Of a stretch of DNA of 21,750 nucleotides, positions 1 to 7,335 are shown piece after piece. The stretch spans positions 1 to 21,750 of the forward strand of contig JANPAR010000167.1 of the NCBI GenBank assembly GCA_031430015.1, written 5' to 3'. The notes beneath the pieces are model-generated. The model ran no database searches. It was not told where the DNA came from and worked only from the letters and a program-made list of their open reading frames with translations. This DNA comes from CANJDH01 sp031430015. GTDB lineage: Bacteria > Pseudomonadota > Gammaproteobacteria > Burkholderiales > JAEUOS01. A program made the position numbers and the translations under genes. How positions within the stretch are numbered: position 1 is the stretch's first letter; every line of letters begins with the position of its first letter.

Positions 1-5
1 AGGAG
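1..5 (+). promoter_or_regulatory. Shine-Dalgarno site of the Flp pilin gene
   Basis: AGGAG lies seven bases before the ATG at 13. It is one of the strongest ribosome binding sites in the Tad locus, which fits a pilin that must be made in excess. It supports the ATG at 13 over the in-frame ATG at 25. The promoter must lie upstream of the window. Confidence 0.7.
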
Positions 6-12
6 CGAAGCG

Positions 13-222
13 ATGAACACCATCATGCAAAAACTGAACACCTTTTGGCACGACCAGCAGGGTGCCACCGCCATTGAATACGGCCTGATCGCCGCCTTGG
101 TCGCGGTGGCGGTGATCGCCGGTGCCTCGGCACTCGGCGTCAACATCTCGGGTTTGTTCAACTCGATCGCGCTGTGCATGGCCAACCCGACTGCGGGTTG
201 CATGAGCGGCGGATCACCCTGA
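13..222 (+). CDS. flp: Flp-type (type IVb/IVc) major pilin prepilin
   Basis: This is the structural subunit of the Tad/Flp adhesive pilus, made as an inner-membrane prepilin and assembled into an extracellular fibre. The 69-residue product has a short leader ending in Gly17, then the Flp motif ATAIEYGLIAALVAV. Glu is at position +5 and Tyr at +6 of the mature chain, followed by one hydrophobic helix. Cleavage after Gly17 would leave a 52-residue pilin, normal for Flp. The tail carries two cysteines, Cys55 and Cys63, eight residues apart, which could form a disulfide. The next gene encodes its peptidase and the rest of the assembly machine follows on the same strand. The product is secure; its being the major rather than a minor pilin is inferred from first position and the strong ribosome binding site. 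Confidence 0.95.
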   Translation: MNTIMQKLNTFWHDQQGATAIEYGLIAALVAVAVIAGASALGVNISGLFNSIALCMANPTAGCMSGGSP

Positions 223-247
223 CACCGCTGCAACCCGGCTCCGCATC

Positions 248-700
248 ATGGATGCCGGTGTTGTTGCGTTGACGCTCCTCCTGGCCGCTGCGGTGCGCGC
301 CGACTGGCGCCACCGCATGCTGCCGAACCGGTTGGTGGCGTGCGGCGCAGTACTCGGTTTGTCGTTTGCGGCGGTACAGGGGCCACTGGCCATCTGGCTG
401 GCGCTGTGCGGCGGCCTGACGGGCGCACTGCTCCTGCTGCCACTCTATGCAACGCATGGCATGGCAGCAGGCGACGTCAAACTGATGGGTATGGCCGGCG
501 TGTTTCTCGGTGTGCCGGGTGCGTGGTACGGCGTGATGGGCACGGTGTTGGCAGGCGGGTTGATGGCAGTGTTGTGGCATCACGTGATGGTTGGAAAACA
601 GCAGAAGCGGGCGGGTGAACTTGAGCGCATGCCTTACGCACCGGCCATCGCGGCGGGATGCGTGGGAGCGTTGTGCGCGCAGGCGGGCGGAATGGTCTAA
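248..700 (+). CDS. tadV: Flp prepilin peptidase (TadV/CpaA, peptidase family A24)
   Basis: This is a polytopic inner-membrane aspartic peptidase that removes the leader from Flp pilin and, by family precedent, from TadE-type pseudopilins. The 150-residue protein is the short form that has only the A24 core and lacks the methyltransferase domain of PilD. Both expected catalytic aspartates are visible: Asp19 in DWRHRMLPNRL, matching the family pattern D..x.R.lPN, and Asp76 in GDVKLMG. A second family signature, MPYAPAIAAG, lies near the C-terminus before the last hydrophobic segment. It starts 25 bases after flp with no clear Shine-Dalgarno sequence, so it is probably translated less than the pilin, as suits an enzyme. 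The alternative name is cpaA. Confidence 0.93.
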   Translation: MDAGVVALTLLLAAAVRADWRHRMLPNRLVACGAVLGLSFAAVQGPLAIWLALCGGLTGALLLLPLYATHGMAAGDVKLMGMAGVFLGVPGAWYGVMGTVLAGGLMAVLWHHVMVGKQQKRAGELERMPYAPAIAAGCVGALCAQAGGMV

Positions 701-770
701 AGCGACATGGTGTAGAGGCTGATTGCGTGTTGCAGGCAAGGCAGGCTAACGACGGGAAAGGTGGTCAGTG

Positions 771-1637
771 ATGAACCGCAGGGCAATTGCAATGATGGCC
801 TTGTCGATGGTTCTCGGAATTGGTGCCGTAATGGGCGCGGCACGCTGGATGTCGGCACGCGCCGCGACAGCCAGTGCCCGCATCGTGGTCGCCGCAAAAG
901 ATCTGCCGCCGGGCACGCGTCTGAGCGCAGAGCACTTGACGCTTGCCAGCTGGCCCGCAGGCGCGCCGCTGGCCGGCGTCTACAAAGTCAGCAAACTGCT
1001 CGATTCACGCGTGGTCAATACCGGCGTGCCGCGCGGCACGCCGATCGTGGAAGCCAAGCTCGCGCCACCCGGTGCCAAGGGCGGCCTCTCCGCCGTGATC
1101 GCCGAAGGTAAACGGGCGATGACCGTCAAGGTCAACGAGGTAGTCGGCGTGGCGGGCTTCGCGCTGCCGGGTAATGTGGTCGATGTGGTGCTCAACACCA
1201 AGGGCGCGGATGCGGCGCCAGTGTCGAAGATTGTGCTCGAGCAAATCATGGTGCTGGCGATTGCGCAAGAGGCCAGCCGCGACGATGCGAAACCCAAAGT
1301 GGTCAGCGCAGTCACGCTTGAAGTGACACCGCAACAAGCTGAAAAGCTCGACCTTGGGCGGAGCATCGGCACGCTCTCGCTGGTGCTGCGCAATCAGGGT
1401 GACCGCCTCGCCGTGGCGACGCCTGGGATGCGCCGCTCCGAGCTGCTTGGCGAAGGTGCGCGAGGCGACGTGGCGGGCGGAGCACGTTCGCGGAGCACTG
1501 TCAAAAAAGACGGCGCCGCAGACGGAGCAATCGCGCCAAAGTCAAGCGGAAAGGCAGAAGCGCCGGGAGGGCGCCGCACCGTCGAAGTCATTCGCGGAGC
1601 AACCCGGAGCAATATGGAAGTGACGGTGTTCGAATGA
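771..1637 (+). CDS. cpaB: Flp pilus assembly protein RcpC/CpaB
   Basis: This periplasmic, inner-membrane-anchored protein is needed for Tad pilus assembly and is thought to support the secretin. The 288-residue chain begins with a signal-anchor helix (about residues 7-27). A SAF-like domain follows (about 37-97, from ARIVVAAKDLPPGTRL), then the RcpC domain (about 105-215, including VGVAGFALPGNVVDVVL). The last 70 residues are charged and rich in Gly, Ala, Ser and Lys, so probably disordered. I chose the ATG at 771; a GTG at 768 directly before it is also possible, and the GGGAAAGG at 754-761 serves either. Its stop overlaps the secretin start as ATGA at 1634-1637, which suggests translational coupling of the two partners. 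Confidence 0.93.
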   Translation: MNRRAIAMMALSMVLGIGAVMGAARWMSARAATASARIVVAAKDLPPGTRLSAEHLTLASWPAGAPLAGVYKVSKLLDSRVVNTGVPRGTPIVEAKLAPPGAKGGLSAVIAEGKRAMTVKVNEVVGVAGFALPGNVVDVVLNTKGADAAPVSKIVLEQIMVLAIAQEASRDDAKPKVVSAVTLEVTPQQAEKLDLGRSIGTLSLVLRNQGDRLAVATPGMRRSELLGEGARGDVAGGARSRSTVKKDGAADGAIAPKSSGKAEAPGGRRTVEVIRGATRSNMEVTVFE

Positions 1638-3217
1638 ACCGCCTGGTTCGCGCCCACGGTACGTTGCCAGCGGAGGCGATGGCGCGGAGGCTGCTTCTCT
1701 GCGTGGCTGTAATCTGGACCGCGTCTGTGTGGCCGCAGGATCGGGTGGCGGTTCAGGCACCGCGTCAGACGCCAGGACAGACAGAAGGCCAGATCAAAGC
1801 GCAGACCCAAGCGCAGATTCAAGGCCATATCCAAGCGCCGCCACAAAGTCAGGCCCTGCGCCTGCGTGCCGAATCGTTGATGGCAAAGGCGCCATCGCCG
1901 GCATCCGTCACGGTCGTCAATATTCCTGCCACCGATCCCGCCGCGCTGGCAGCAAGCGCACCGGCCGAAATCGCGCCACCGCTGCGCCTGTCATCGGGCC
2001 GGTCTCAGGTGGTGCGCGTCGAGACCGATATTGTGCGCATCGCCGTGGGCAACCCGGATCACGTCGATGTCGTCCTCATCACGCCGCGCGAAGTCTATGT
2101 GCTCGGCAAAAAGGCCGGCGCCACCAATGTCTTCATGTGGGGCAAGGGCGGCAAGACCACGTTGATGGAAGTGACCGTGGGTATCGATACCGCCGCGTTG
2201 CAGGACGCATTGCACCGCCTGATGCCGCATGAAACGCAACTGACCGTGTCGGCTGCCGGTGACTCCTACGTGCTCACCGGCACCGTGGCCGACGCGGTCA
2301 AGGTACAGCGCGCCGTGTTCCTCGCCGAGCAGTTTGGCGGGCGGCGTGTGATCAACATGCTGGCCAGTGCAAGTGCCGCGCAAGTCATGCTCGAAGTAAA
2401 AATTGCCGAAGTCTCGAAGACGGTGCTTGACCGTCTTGGCGCGCGTTTCGATGCGACCGCGACCGGTGGCGGCAACTTCCGTTACAGCCTTCTCACGCAG
2501 TTGCTGGCGGGCGCGCCGGGTGCCGTGGCCGTTGGCCGTGCCGGCAATGCCTTGTCAATCGACGCCGAAATTCGCAATGGCCTGATCAAAATTTTGGCCA
2601 AGCCGACCATCATGGCGGTGAGCGGGCAGGAGGGCACGTTTCTAGCGGGTGGCAAATTTTTTATTCCGGTGCCGCAGTCAGGGGCCAACGGGTCCAGCGT
2701 GACGTTGGAAGAAAAAGAGTTCGGCGTCGGCTTGCGGTTCACGCCCACTGTGCTCGAAGGTGGCCAAATCAATCTACGCGTCACGCCAGAAGTCTCCGAG
2801 CTCACGCAGGCGGGCGTGCCTTTCACCAGCGCCAATGGCACTACCAGCGTGTTGCCGTCTGTGACGACGCGGCGCGCGTCAACCACCGTGCAGTTGTTCG
2901 ATGGTCAAAGCTTTGCGATTGGCGGTCTGGTGCGCAACAACGTCACCGAAACGATCCGGCGCTTTCCCGGCCTTGGCGAGATTCCGGTGTTTGGCGCGCT
3001 GTTTCGCAGCAGTGAATTCCAGAATGACGTGAGTGAGCTGTTGATCATCGTCACGCCGCGCCTGGTCAAACCGTTGACCGCCGTGCCGCCGCTGCCGACC
3101 GATACATTCACACCGCCGAGCCGCACAGAATTTTTATTGCATGGCCAATTGTTGGGGCAACCGAAGACGAGTCAGCCTGGGCCAGCGCTGGAAGTCCCAT
3201 CTAAGACTCAGCGATGA
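1634..3217 (+). CDS. cpaC: Tad pilus outer-membrane secretin RcpA/CpaC
   Basis: This protein is expected to form the gated outer-membrane ring through which the Flp pilus leaves the cell. The 527-residue chain has a hydrophobic export signal at about residues 18-35. A Gln-rich linker (about 41-75) and the pilus-secretin N-terminal domain follow (about 115-185, with VRVETDIVRIAVGNPDHVDVV). A BON-like ring domain comes next (about 190-245), then the secretin core (about 255-475, ending ELLIIVTPRLVKPL). The typical late secretin motif VPVFGALF appears here as IPVFGALFRSSEF. The start at 1634 overlaps the cpaB stop. An ATG at 1679 would give a more ordinary n-region, but its GGAGG is only two bases away, so I kept 1634. 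The tail after residue 480 is Pro/Thr-rich and probably unstructured. Confidence 0.93.
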   Translation: MNRLVRAHGTLPAEAMARRLLLCVAVIWTASVWPQDRVAVQAPRQTPGQTEGQIKAQTQAQIQGHIQAPPQSQALRLRAESLMAKAPSPASVTVVNIPATDPAALAASAPAEIAPPLRLSSGRSQVVRVETDIVRIAVGNPDHVDVVLITPREVYVLGKKAGATNVFMWGKGGKTTLMEVTVGIDTAALQDALHRLMPHETQLTVSAAGDSYVLTGTVADAVKVQRAVFLAEQFGGRRVINMLASASAAQVMLEVKIAEVSKTVLDRLGARFDATATGGGNFRYSLLTQLLAGAPGAVAVGRAGNALSIDAEIRNGLIKILAKPTIMAVSGQEGTFLAGGKFFIPVPQSGANGSSVTLEEKEFGVGLRFTPTVLEGGQINLRVTPEVSELTQAGVPFTSANGTTSVLPSVTTRRASTTVQLFDGQSFAIGGLVRNNVTETIRRFPGLGEIPVFGALFRSSEFQNDVSELLIIVTPRLVKPLTAVPPLPTDTFTPPSRTEFLLHGQLLGQPKTSQPGPALEVPSKTQR

Positions 3218-3220
3218 AAC

Positions 3221-3226
3221 AAGGAG
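3221..3226 (+). promoter_or_regulatory. Shine-Dalgarno site fixing the start of the small lipoprotein gene
   Basis: AAGGAG lies seven bases before the ATG at 3234. The open frame extends upstream to 3141 inside the secretin gene, but this site and the lipobox that follows show that the true start is 3234. Confidence 0.75.
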
Positions 3227-3233
3227 CTTCACC

Positions 3234-3590
3234 ATGGTGAATCAACACTGGAGCGACACCACAGGCGCGTTGCTGGTTGGCGTGCTGGTGTGCGGTTGTG
3301 CCGCAGAGCGCATGCCTGGCGCGCAAGATCCGGGCAACGGCGTGCGTTCCGTATTCGCCGCACAGGTGATCAACCCGCAGGCAGCTCTCACTGCGCCGGC
3401 CAGCGCGCCGATGCACGGCGGTGCCGCCAAGGCCAGCATGGACCGCTATGTGCGCAGCTTTGAACTCCCGGCGCCGTCTTCAAATTTATTCACGATTGGC
3501 GTTGGCGCGCCTCCCAGCACCGCGTCGCCATCAGCCGGTGGCGCGGGGAGCGGGGCATCTGGCGCGACAGGTGCAACGCAGCGCCAGTAG
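3234..3590 (+). CDS. Small Tad-locus lipoprotein
   Basis: The predicted product is a 118-residue lipoprotein of the kind often found between the secretin and TadZ genes of betaproteobacterial Tad loci. It is probably an outer-membrane partner of the secretin. A hydrophobic stretch (residues 11-21) ends in VCGC, a lipobox with the lipidated cysteine at Cys22. The mature part contains AAQVINPQA and GGAAKASMDRYVRSFELP. I recall these 'AQVI-P-A' and 'G-AA-----RY--SF' patterns from other Tad lipoproteins, but could not run an alignment. The C-terminal 35 residues are Gly/Ala/Ser/Thr/Pro-rich. The signal has no Lys or Arg before its hydrophobic core, which is unusual. Whether it equals CpaD or RcpB is uncertain, so I give no symbol. 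Confidence 0.75.
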   Translation: MVNQHWSDTTGALLVGVLVCGCAAERMPGAQDPGNGVRSVFAAQVINPQAALTAPASAPMHGGAAKASMDRYVRSFELPAPSSNLFTIGVGAPPSTASPSAGGAGSGASGATGATQRQ

Positions 3591-3637
3591 CGCGGCGCGG
3601 CCTCGGCACAGCACAACCACGACACGGGAAGGCGGCG

Positions 3638-4945
3638 ATGCGACTCACCATTCTGACGCGCGACAAAGTGTTGACCAATGCCTTGCGCACAGCGCTGGAT
3701 GCATTTCCGGCAGGCGATGGCCATACAAGCGGTGGATTGCGCGGCACACAGATGCCATTCGACATGCCATTCGAAATGCAGTTCGTCGAGATCAACCTCG
3801 GCGCGTGGCTCGCTGCGTATGATCTGGCCGCGCGCCCAGCCTTGCGTGTCGTGACGACAGAAGATAGTGTGAACGATGGATCAGAAGACTTGACGACCGC
3901 CGGGGCAGCGCAATGGCCCGATGTGTTGATGCTCGATGCCGCCGCACTGGAAGCGGGTGCCTTCGACATCCTTGAAGGGTTGACGCGCCGTCAATCGCGC
4001 CTATCCATCATGCTGTTGTCAGACGACGGTTCAGCGCAGCAACTGCTTGCTGCAATGCGTGCCGGCGTGCGTGAAGTGCTGGCGTTGCCTCTCAACACGA
4101 CCGAGTTGCGCGCAGCGCTGGCGCGCGCACACGCGCGCGGTGCCGGGCAAGCCGCTCCATCGCATCATGGCAAAGTCTACGGTTTTACCGCTTGCAAAGG
4201 CGGCAGCGGCGCCACTTTTATCGCAGCCAACGTTGCCTACGCACTCGCCGCCGATCATGGCAAGCGTGTGTTGCTGATCGATCTCGATCTGCAATACGGC
4301 GACGCCTCGTTTTATTTCATGAGCCCGGAACCCGCTGCCGGTTCAGTCGCCAGCGTATTGCGCAACGCCGCCAACCTCGATGGCTCCCTGCTGGCGTCCA
4401 GCAGCTTACGCATTCTGCCCAATTTGCATCTGCTTCCTGCGCCGGAAGAACCCGAAGAACTCTCTGCGGTAACACCGGCGCTGGTCGCGCGCCTGCTTGA
4501 AGCTGCTACGGCGCACTACGATTGTGTGCTGTTCGATGTCAGCCGCTCTTTTGACGCTGTTGCACTCGCCGCGCTCGACCGTGCCGACGCCATCTTCGCC
4601 ATCATGCAGTCGATGGTGCCCGACATGCGTGATGCGCGCACCATGCTGCGTGCTTTTCGCCAGCTCGGCTACCCCGACAGCAAGCTGCGCTTCGTGGTCA
4701 ACCGCTCCGACAAAAAGGAGGACGCGCCCCTGCGCCCGATTGAGCGCGGGCTCGGGGTGGATTTTTACCGCACGATTCCGAACGACTACTTCAATGCGTC
4801 GGCTGCCGTCAATCAGGGCGTGTCGATTGTCAAGCTCGCGCCGGCCAGCCCGGTATCGCGCGTGTTGAGCGAAATCGCCACGGATCTCACCGGCAGCGCA
4901 GGCGGGCAAAAAACCTGGCTGCACAAACTGTTGCGCCGCGCGTAA
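3638..4945 (+). CDS. cpaE: Tad pilus localisation ATPase-like protein TadZ/CpaE
   Basis: This MinD/ParA-like protein places the Tad machine, often at a pole. The 435-residue chain has an N-terminal receiver-like domain (about 1-165, with DVLMLDAAALEAGAFDIL and VREVLALPLNTTEL). A P-loop domain follows from about residue 178. The deviant Walker A is KGGSGATF at 187-194: the leading Lys187 is kept, but the usual P-loop Lys is Ala192. The switch-like strand LLIDLDLQYGDASF follows. Loss of that Lys is known in TadZ proteins, so ATP may be bound with little or no turnover. The start at 3638 has GGGAAGG upstream at 3626-3632. An odd MPFDMPFE duplication lies at residues 39-46. Confidence 0.92.
   Translation: MRLTILTRDKVLTNALRTALDAFPAGDGHTSGGLRGTQMPFDMPFEMQFVEINLGAWLAAYDLAARPALRVVTTEDSVNDGSEDLTTAGAAQWPDVLMLDAAALEAGAFDILEGLTRRQSRLSIMLLSDDGSAQQLLAAMRAGVREVLALPLNTTELRAALARAHARGAGQAAPSHHGKVYGFTACKGGSGATFIAANVAYALAADHGKRVLLIDLDLQYGDASFYFMSPEPAAGSVASVLRNAANLDGSLLASSSLRILPNLHLLPAPEEPEELSAVTPALVARLLEAATAHYDCVLFDVSRSFDAVALAALDRADAIFAIMQSMVPDMRDARTMLRAFRQLGYPDSKLRFVVNRSDKKEDAPLRPIERGLGVDFYRTIPNDYFNASAAVNQGVSIVKLAPASPVSRVLSEIATDLTGSAGGQKTWLHKLLRRA
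3752..3775 (+). repeat. In-frame 12-base tandem duplication in cpaE
   Basis: ATGCCATTCGAC is followed at once by ATGCCATTCGAA, differing only in the last base. The two copies encode MPFD-MPFE, followed by MQFVE. The unit is four codons, so copy changes would not break the frame. It sits in the linker-like N-terminal part of the receiver-like domain. Confidence 0.85.
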
Positions 4946-4971
4946 CGGCGCACGGCAAAGCCACCGCCACC

Positions 4972-6315
4972 ATGTCACTGCGCGCAGCGATTCAGTCAGG
5001 CGGGGTGCGCCTGTGGAGGCAGGGCGGCAGCGCTTCTGATTCTTCGTCGGCTGCGGCACACCGCCCCGCGTTCAAAACCACGATCCACGAAAAGCTGCTG
5101 GAGCGTTTCGATATCGGCACGCTCGAGCACACCCCTGCAGCGCAAGTGCGCGTGCAGCTCAAGGCCGCCGTCGAAGAGTTGCTCGCCGAAGAGTCTTATG
5201 CGCTCAGTGACATCGAGCGCAGCCAGATCGTGAGCGACATCCAGAACGAAGTGCTTGGCCTGGGGCCGCTCGAACCCTTGCTTGCGGACCCTTCCGTATC
5301 CGACATCCTCGTTAACGGCAGCGCACAGGTCTATGTAGAACGCCGTGGCCGCCTGGAGCTCACCGCCGTGCGTTTCCACAACGACGCGCATTTGCTCAAG
5401 ATCATCGAGCGCATCGTTTCGCGTGTCGGGCGTCGTATTGATGAGTCCAGCCCGATGGTGGATGCGCGCCTTCCTGATGGTTCGCGCGTCAATGCCGTGA
5501 TCTCACCACTAGCCCTCGACGGCCCGGCACTGTCGATTCGCCGCTTTGCCGCCGTGCCATTGGCGATGGCCGATCTGGTGCGCAACGAGGCGATGAGCCA
5601 GGCGATGGCCAATGTGATCGAAGGTTTGGTGAAGGCGCGCACCAATTTGTTGGTATCGGGCGGCACCGGCAGTGGCAAGACCACGCTGCTCAATGCACTG
5701 TCGGCATCGATTCCCGAATCGGAGCGCATCGTCACGATTGAAGACGCGGCTGAGTTGCGTCTTAACCAGGCGCATGTGGTGCGCCTGGAGACGCGCTCGG
5801 CCAACATCGAAGGCAGCGGTGAAGTGACGCAGCGCGCCTTGCTGCGCAATTGCCTGCGCATGCGCCCCGACCGCGTGGTGATCGGCGAAGTGCGCGGCGC
5901 TGAAGTGCTCGACATGCTGCAAGCCATGAACACCGGGCACGAAGGCTCAATGACCACCGTACACGCCAACACGCCGCGCGATGCGTTGATCCGGCTGGAG
6001 AACATGGTCGGTATGTCGGGTGTGCCGATTCCACCACAGGCGCTGCGGCAACAGGTAGTCGCCGCCATTTCGGTGGTAGTGCAGGCTGCGCGCCTGTCCG
6101 ATGGGCGGCGCAAGATCATGAGCATTTCCGAAATCACCGGGATGGACGGCGACATGATTTTGATGCAGGAAATTTTCTGCTTTGAGCAGACCGGCATTGC
6201 CGCTGATGGCGCAGTGTTGGGACGTTTTCGCGCCACCGGCATCCGCCCGCAATTTTGCGAGCGCCTGCGCGTGCGTGGTGTCGCCATTGCGGATGCGGTG
6301 TTTGATGATGGATGA
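4972..6315 (+). CDS. cpaF: Tad pilus assembly/secretion ATPase TadA/CpaF
   Basis: This cytoplasmic hexameric secretion ATPase of the GspE/VirB11 superfamily powers Flp pilus extension and, in some species, retraction. The 447-residue protein has an N-terminal all-alpha/beta region (about 35-200), including LGLGPLEPLLADPSVSDILV, typical of CpaF. Walker A is GGTGSGKTT at 230-238 with Lys236. The Asp box is TIEDAAEL, the Walker B region is RPDRVVIGEVRG and the His box is GHEGSMTTVHAN. All catalytic motifs are intact. The gene starts 26 bases after cpaE and has no recognisable Shine-Dalgarno sequence, so its translation may depend on coupling. It overlaps the next gene by 11 bases. Function is secure by motif. 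Confidence 0.95.
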   Translation: MSLRAAIQSGGVRLWRQGGSASDSSSAAAHRPAFKTTIHEKLLERFDIGTLEHTPAAQVRVQLKAAVEELLAEESYALSDIERSQIVSDIQNEVLGLGPLEPLLADPSVSDILVNGSAQVYVERRGRLELTAVRFHNDAHLLKIIERIVSRVGRRIDESSPMVDARLPDGSRVNAVISPLALDGPALSIRRFAAVPLAMADLVRNEAMSQAMANVIEGLVKARTNLLVSGGTGSGKTTLLNALSASIPESERIVTIEDAAELRLNQAHVVRLETRSANIEGSGEVTQRALLRNCLRMRPDRVVIGEVRGAEVLDMLQAMNTGHEGSMTTVHANTPRDALIRLENMVGMSGVPIPPQALRQQVVAAISVVVQAARLSDGRRKIMSISEITGMDGDMILMQEIFCFEQTGIAADGAVLGRFRATGIRPQFCERLRVRGVAIADAVFDDG

Positions 6316-7318
6316 CGATCTCTTCGCGCTGATGTTCATGCTCGCAGCAGCGGGCTGTTGCGCATGGATCGCGTGGTTGGCCTGGCGCGCGCGCGCGCCT
6401 GACGGAGTCGAGCGGCGTATCCGGTCCGCCACACGCGCACCGGTAGCGGCGGCAAGTATGGCCCGCGCTGCACACGGCGGTCCCGGCAGCGCATCGCACA
6501 ATTCCGGCGTGCCGGGCCTGCAGTTGACGCCTGCGCTGGCGCGTTGGTGGCACTCCCTGCGTCGGCGCTGGCGCGTACTGTTGTGGCTGCGCCGGCTGAT
6601 GACCGCCGCGGGGTCAAGCGTGAACGTGAACGCCTTTTTGGTATGGAGCACAGGCCTTGGCCTGAGCGCGCTGCTGCTGGCGGAGTGGTTTGATGCGCCG
6701 TCCGTCATCATGTTGGCTGCGATGGCAGGTGCGTCACTGTTGCCGCTGCTGCGCCTGCTTAAACGGCGCGGCAGCCGCTGGCAGGCGATTGAAGCGCAGT
6801 TGCCCGAATCGCTCGACGGCATGGCCCGCGCCATGCAGGCGGGGCAAGCGTTTTCGCGTGCGTTGCGGGCCGCCGGGCAAGAAGGCCCGCAACCGATTGC
6901 CCAGGAATGGCGCAGCGTCGCCGATGAAATCAACTTTGGCCTTTCCGAAGAGGCTGCACTGACCAATCTCGCGGCGCGTGTGCCCTTGCCCGACGTGCGT
7001 TACTTCGCCGCAGCCGTGTTGATCCAGCGTGAAGCGGGCGGCAATCTTGCGCAGTTGCTGACCAACCTGTCGGCGATGGTGCGCGAGCGTAGCGCACTGC
7101 GCGGCGCGGTGCGCGTAATGTCGGCCGAAGGGCGCATTTCGGCTTGGATTCTTGGCACCATGCCGTTTGTGATCGCCGCGCTGGTGAGTGTGATGAATCC
7201 GAAATTTCTCAGCGTGCTGTGGACCGACCCGCTTGGCACCTATCTGGTCTGGGCGGCGCTCGGTAGCATGACCTTGGGCGTGTTGTGGATGCGCAGCGTG
7301 ATCCGCGTTCAATTTTGA
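6305..7318 (+). CDS. tadB: Tad pilus inner-membrane platform protein TadB
   Basis: TadB pairs with TadC to form the inner-membrane platform driven by the TadA ATPase. The product is about 337 residues, starting MMDDDLF; the adjacent ATGs at 6305 and 6308 cannot be told apart. A first membrane helix lies near residues 8-26. Two more lie near 118-157 (FLVWSTGLGLSALLLAEW and SVIMLAAMAGASLLPLL). The T2SSF domain spans about 170-295, containing MARAMQAGQAFSRAL and FAAAVLIQREAGGNLAQLL. Two C-terminal helices end at VLWMRSVIRVQF. The residue 28-90 segment is Arg- and Ala-rich and poorly conserved in character. The start overlaps cpaF by 11 bases. Confidence 0.92.
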   Translation: MMDDDLFALMFMLAAAGCCAWIAWLAWRARAPDGVERRIRSATRAPVAAASMARAAHGGPGSASHNSGVPGLQLTPALARWWHSLRRRWRVLLWLRRLMTAAGSSVNVNAFLVWSTGLGLSALLLAEWFDAPSVIMLAAMAGASLLPLLRLLKRRGSRWQAIEAQLPESLDGMARAMQAGQAFSRALRAAGQEGPQPIAQEWRSVADEINFGLSEEAALTNLAARVPLPDVRYFAAAVLIQREAGGNLAQLLTNLSAMVRERSALRGAVRVMSAEGRISAWILGTMPFVIAALVSVMNPKFLSVLWTDPLGTYLVWAALGSMTLGVLWMRSVIRVQF

Positions 7319-7335
7319 GATCACTCGCCATTTAT

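Noticed and set aside
3638..4945. Ala in place of the P-loop Lys in TadZ as a sign of decay
   Set aside because: A deviant Walker A is a known feature of TadZ/CpaE proteins and the rest of the gene is intact.
5331..6287. 318-codon open frame on the minus strand opposite cpaF
   Set aside because: It lies wholly antisense to intact cpaF catalytic motifs. Its Arg/Ser/Thr-rich sequence has no family features and is typical of shadow frames in GC-rich coding DNA.
6385..6398. Seven GC dinucleotides in a row in tadB, possible Z-DNA or slippage site
   Set aside because: Similar short GC runs occur in cpaE and rlmD and follow from Arg/Ala codon use in this genome; nothing marks this one as special.
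5947..6966. 339-codon minus-strand frame over cpaF and tadB
   Set aside because: It spans the cpaF/tadB junction in antisense and has no recognisable domain or ribosome binding site.
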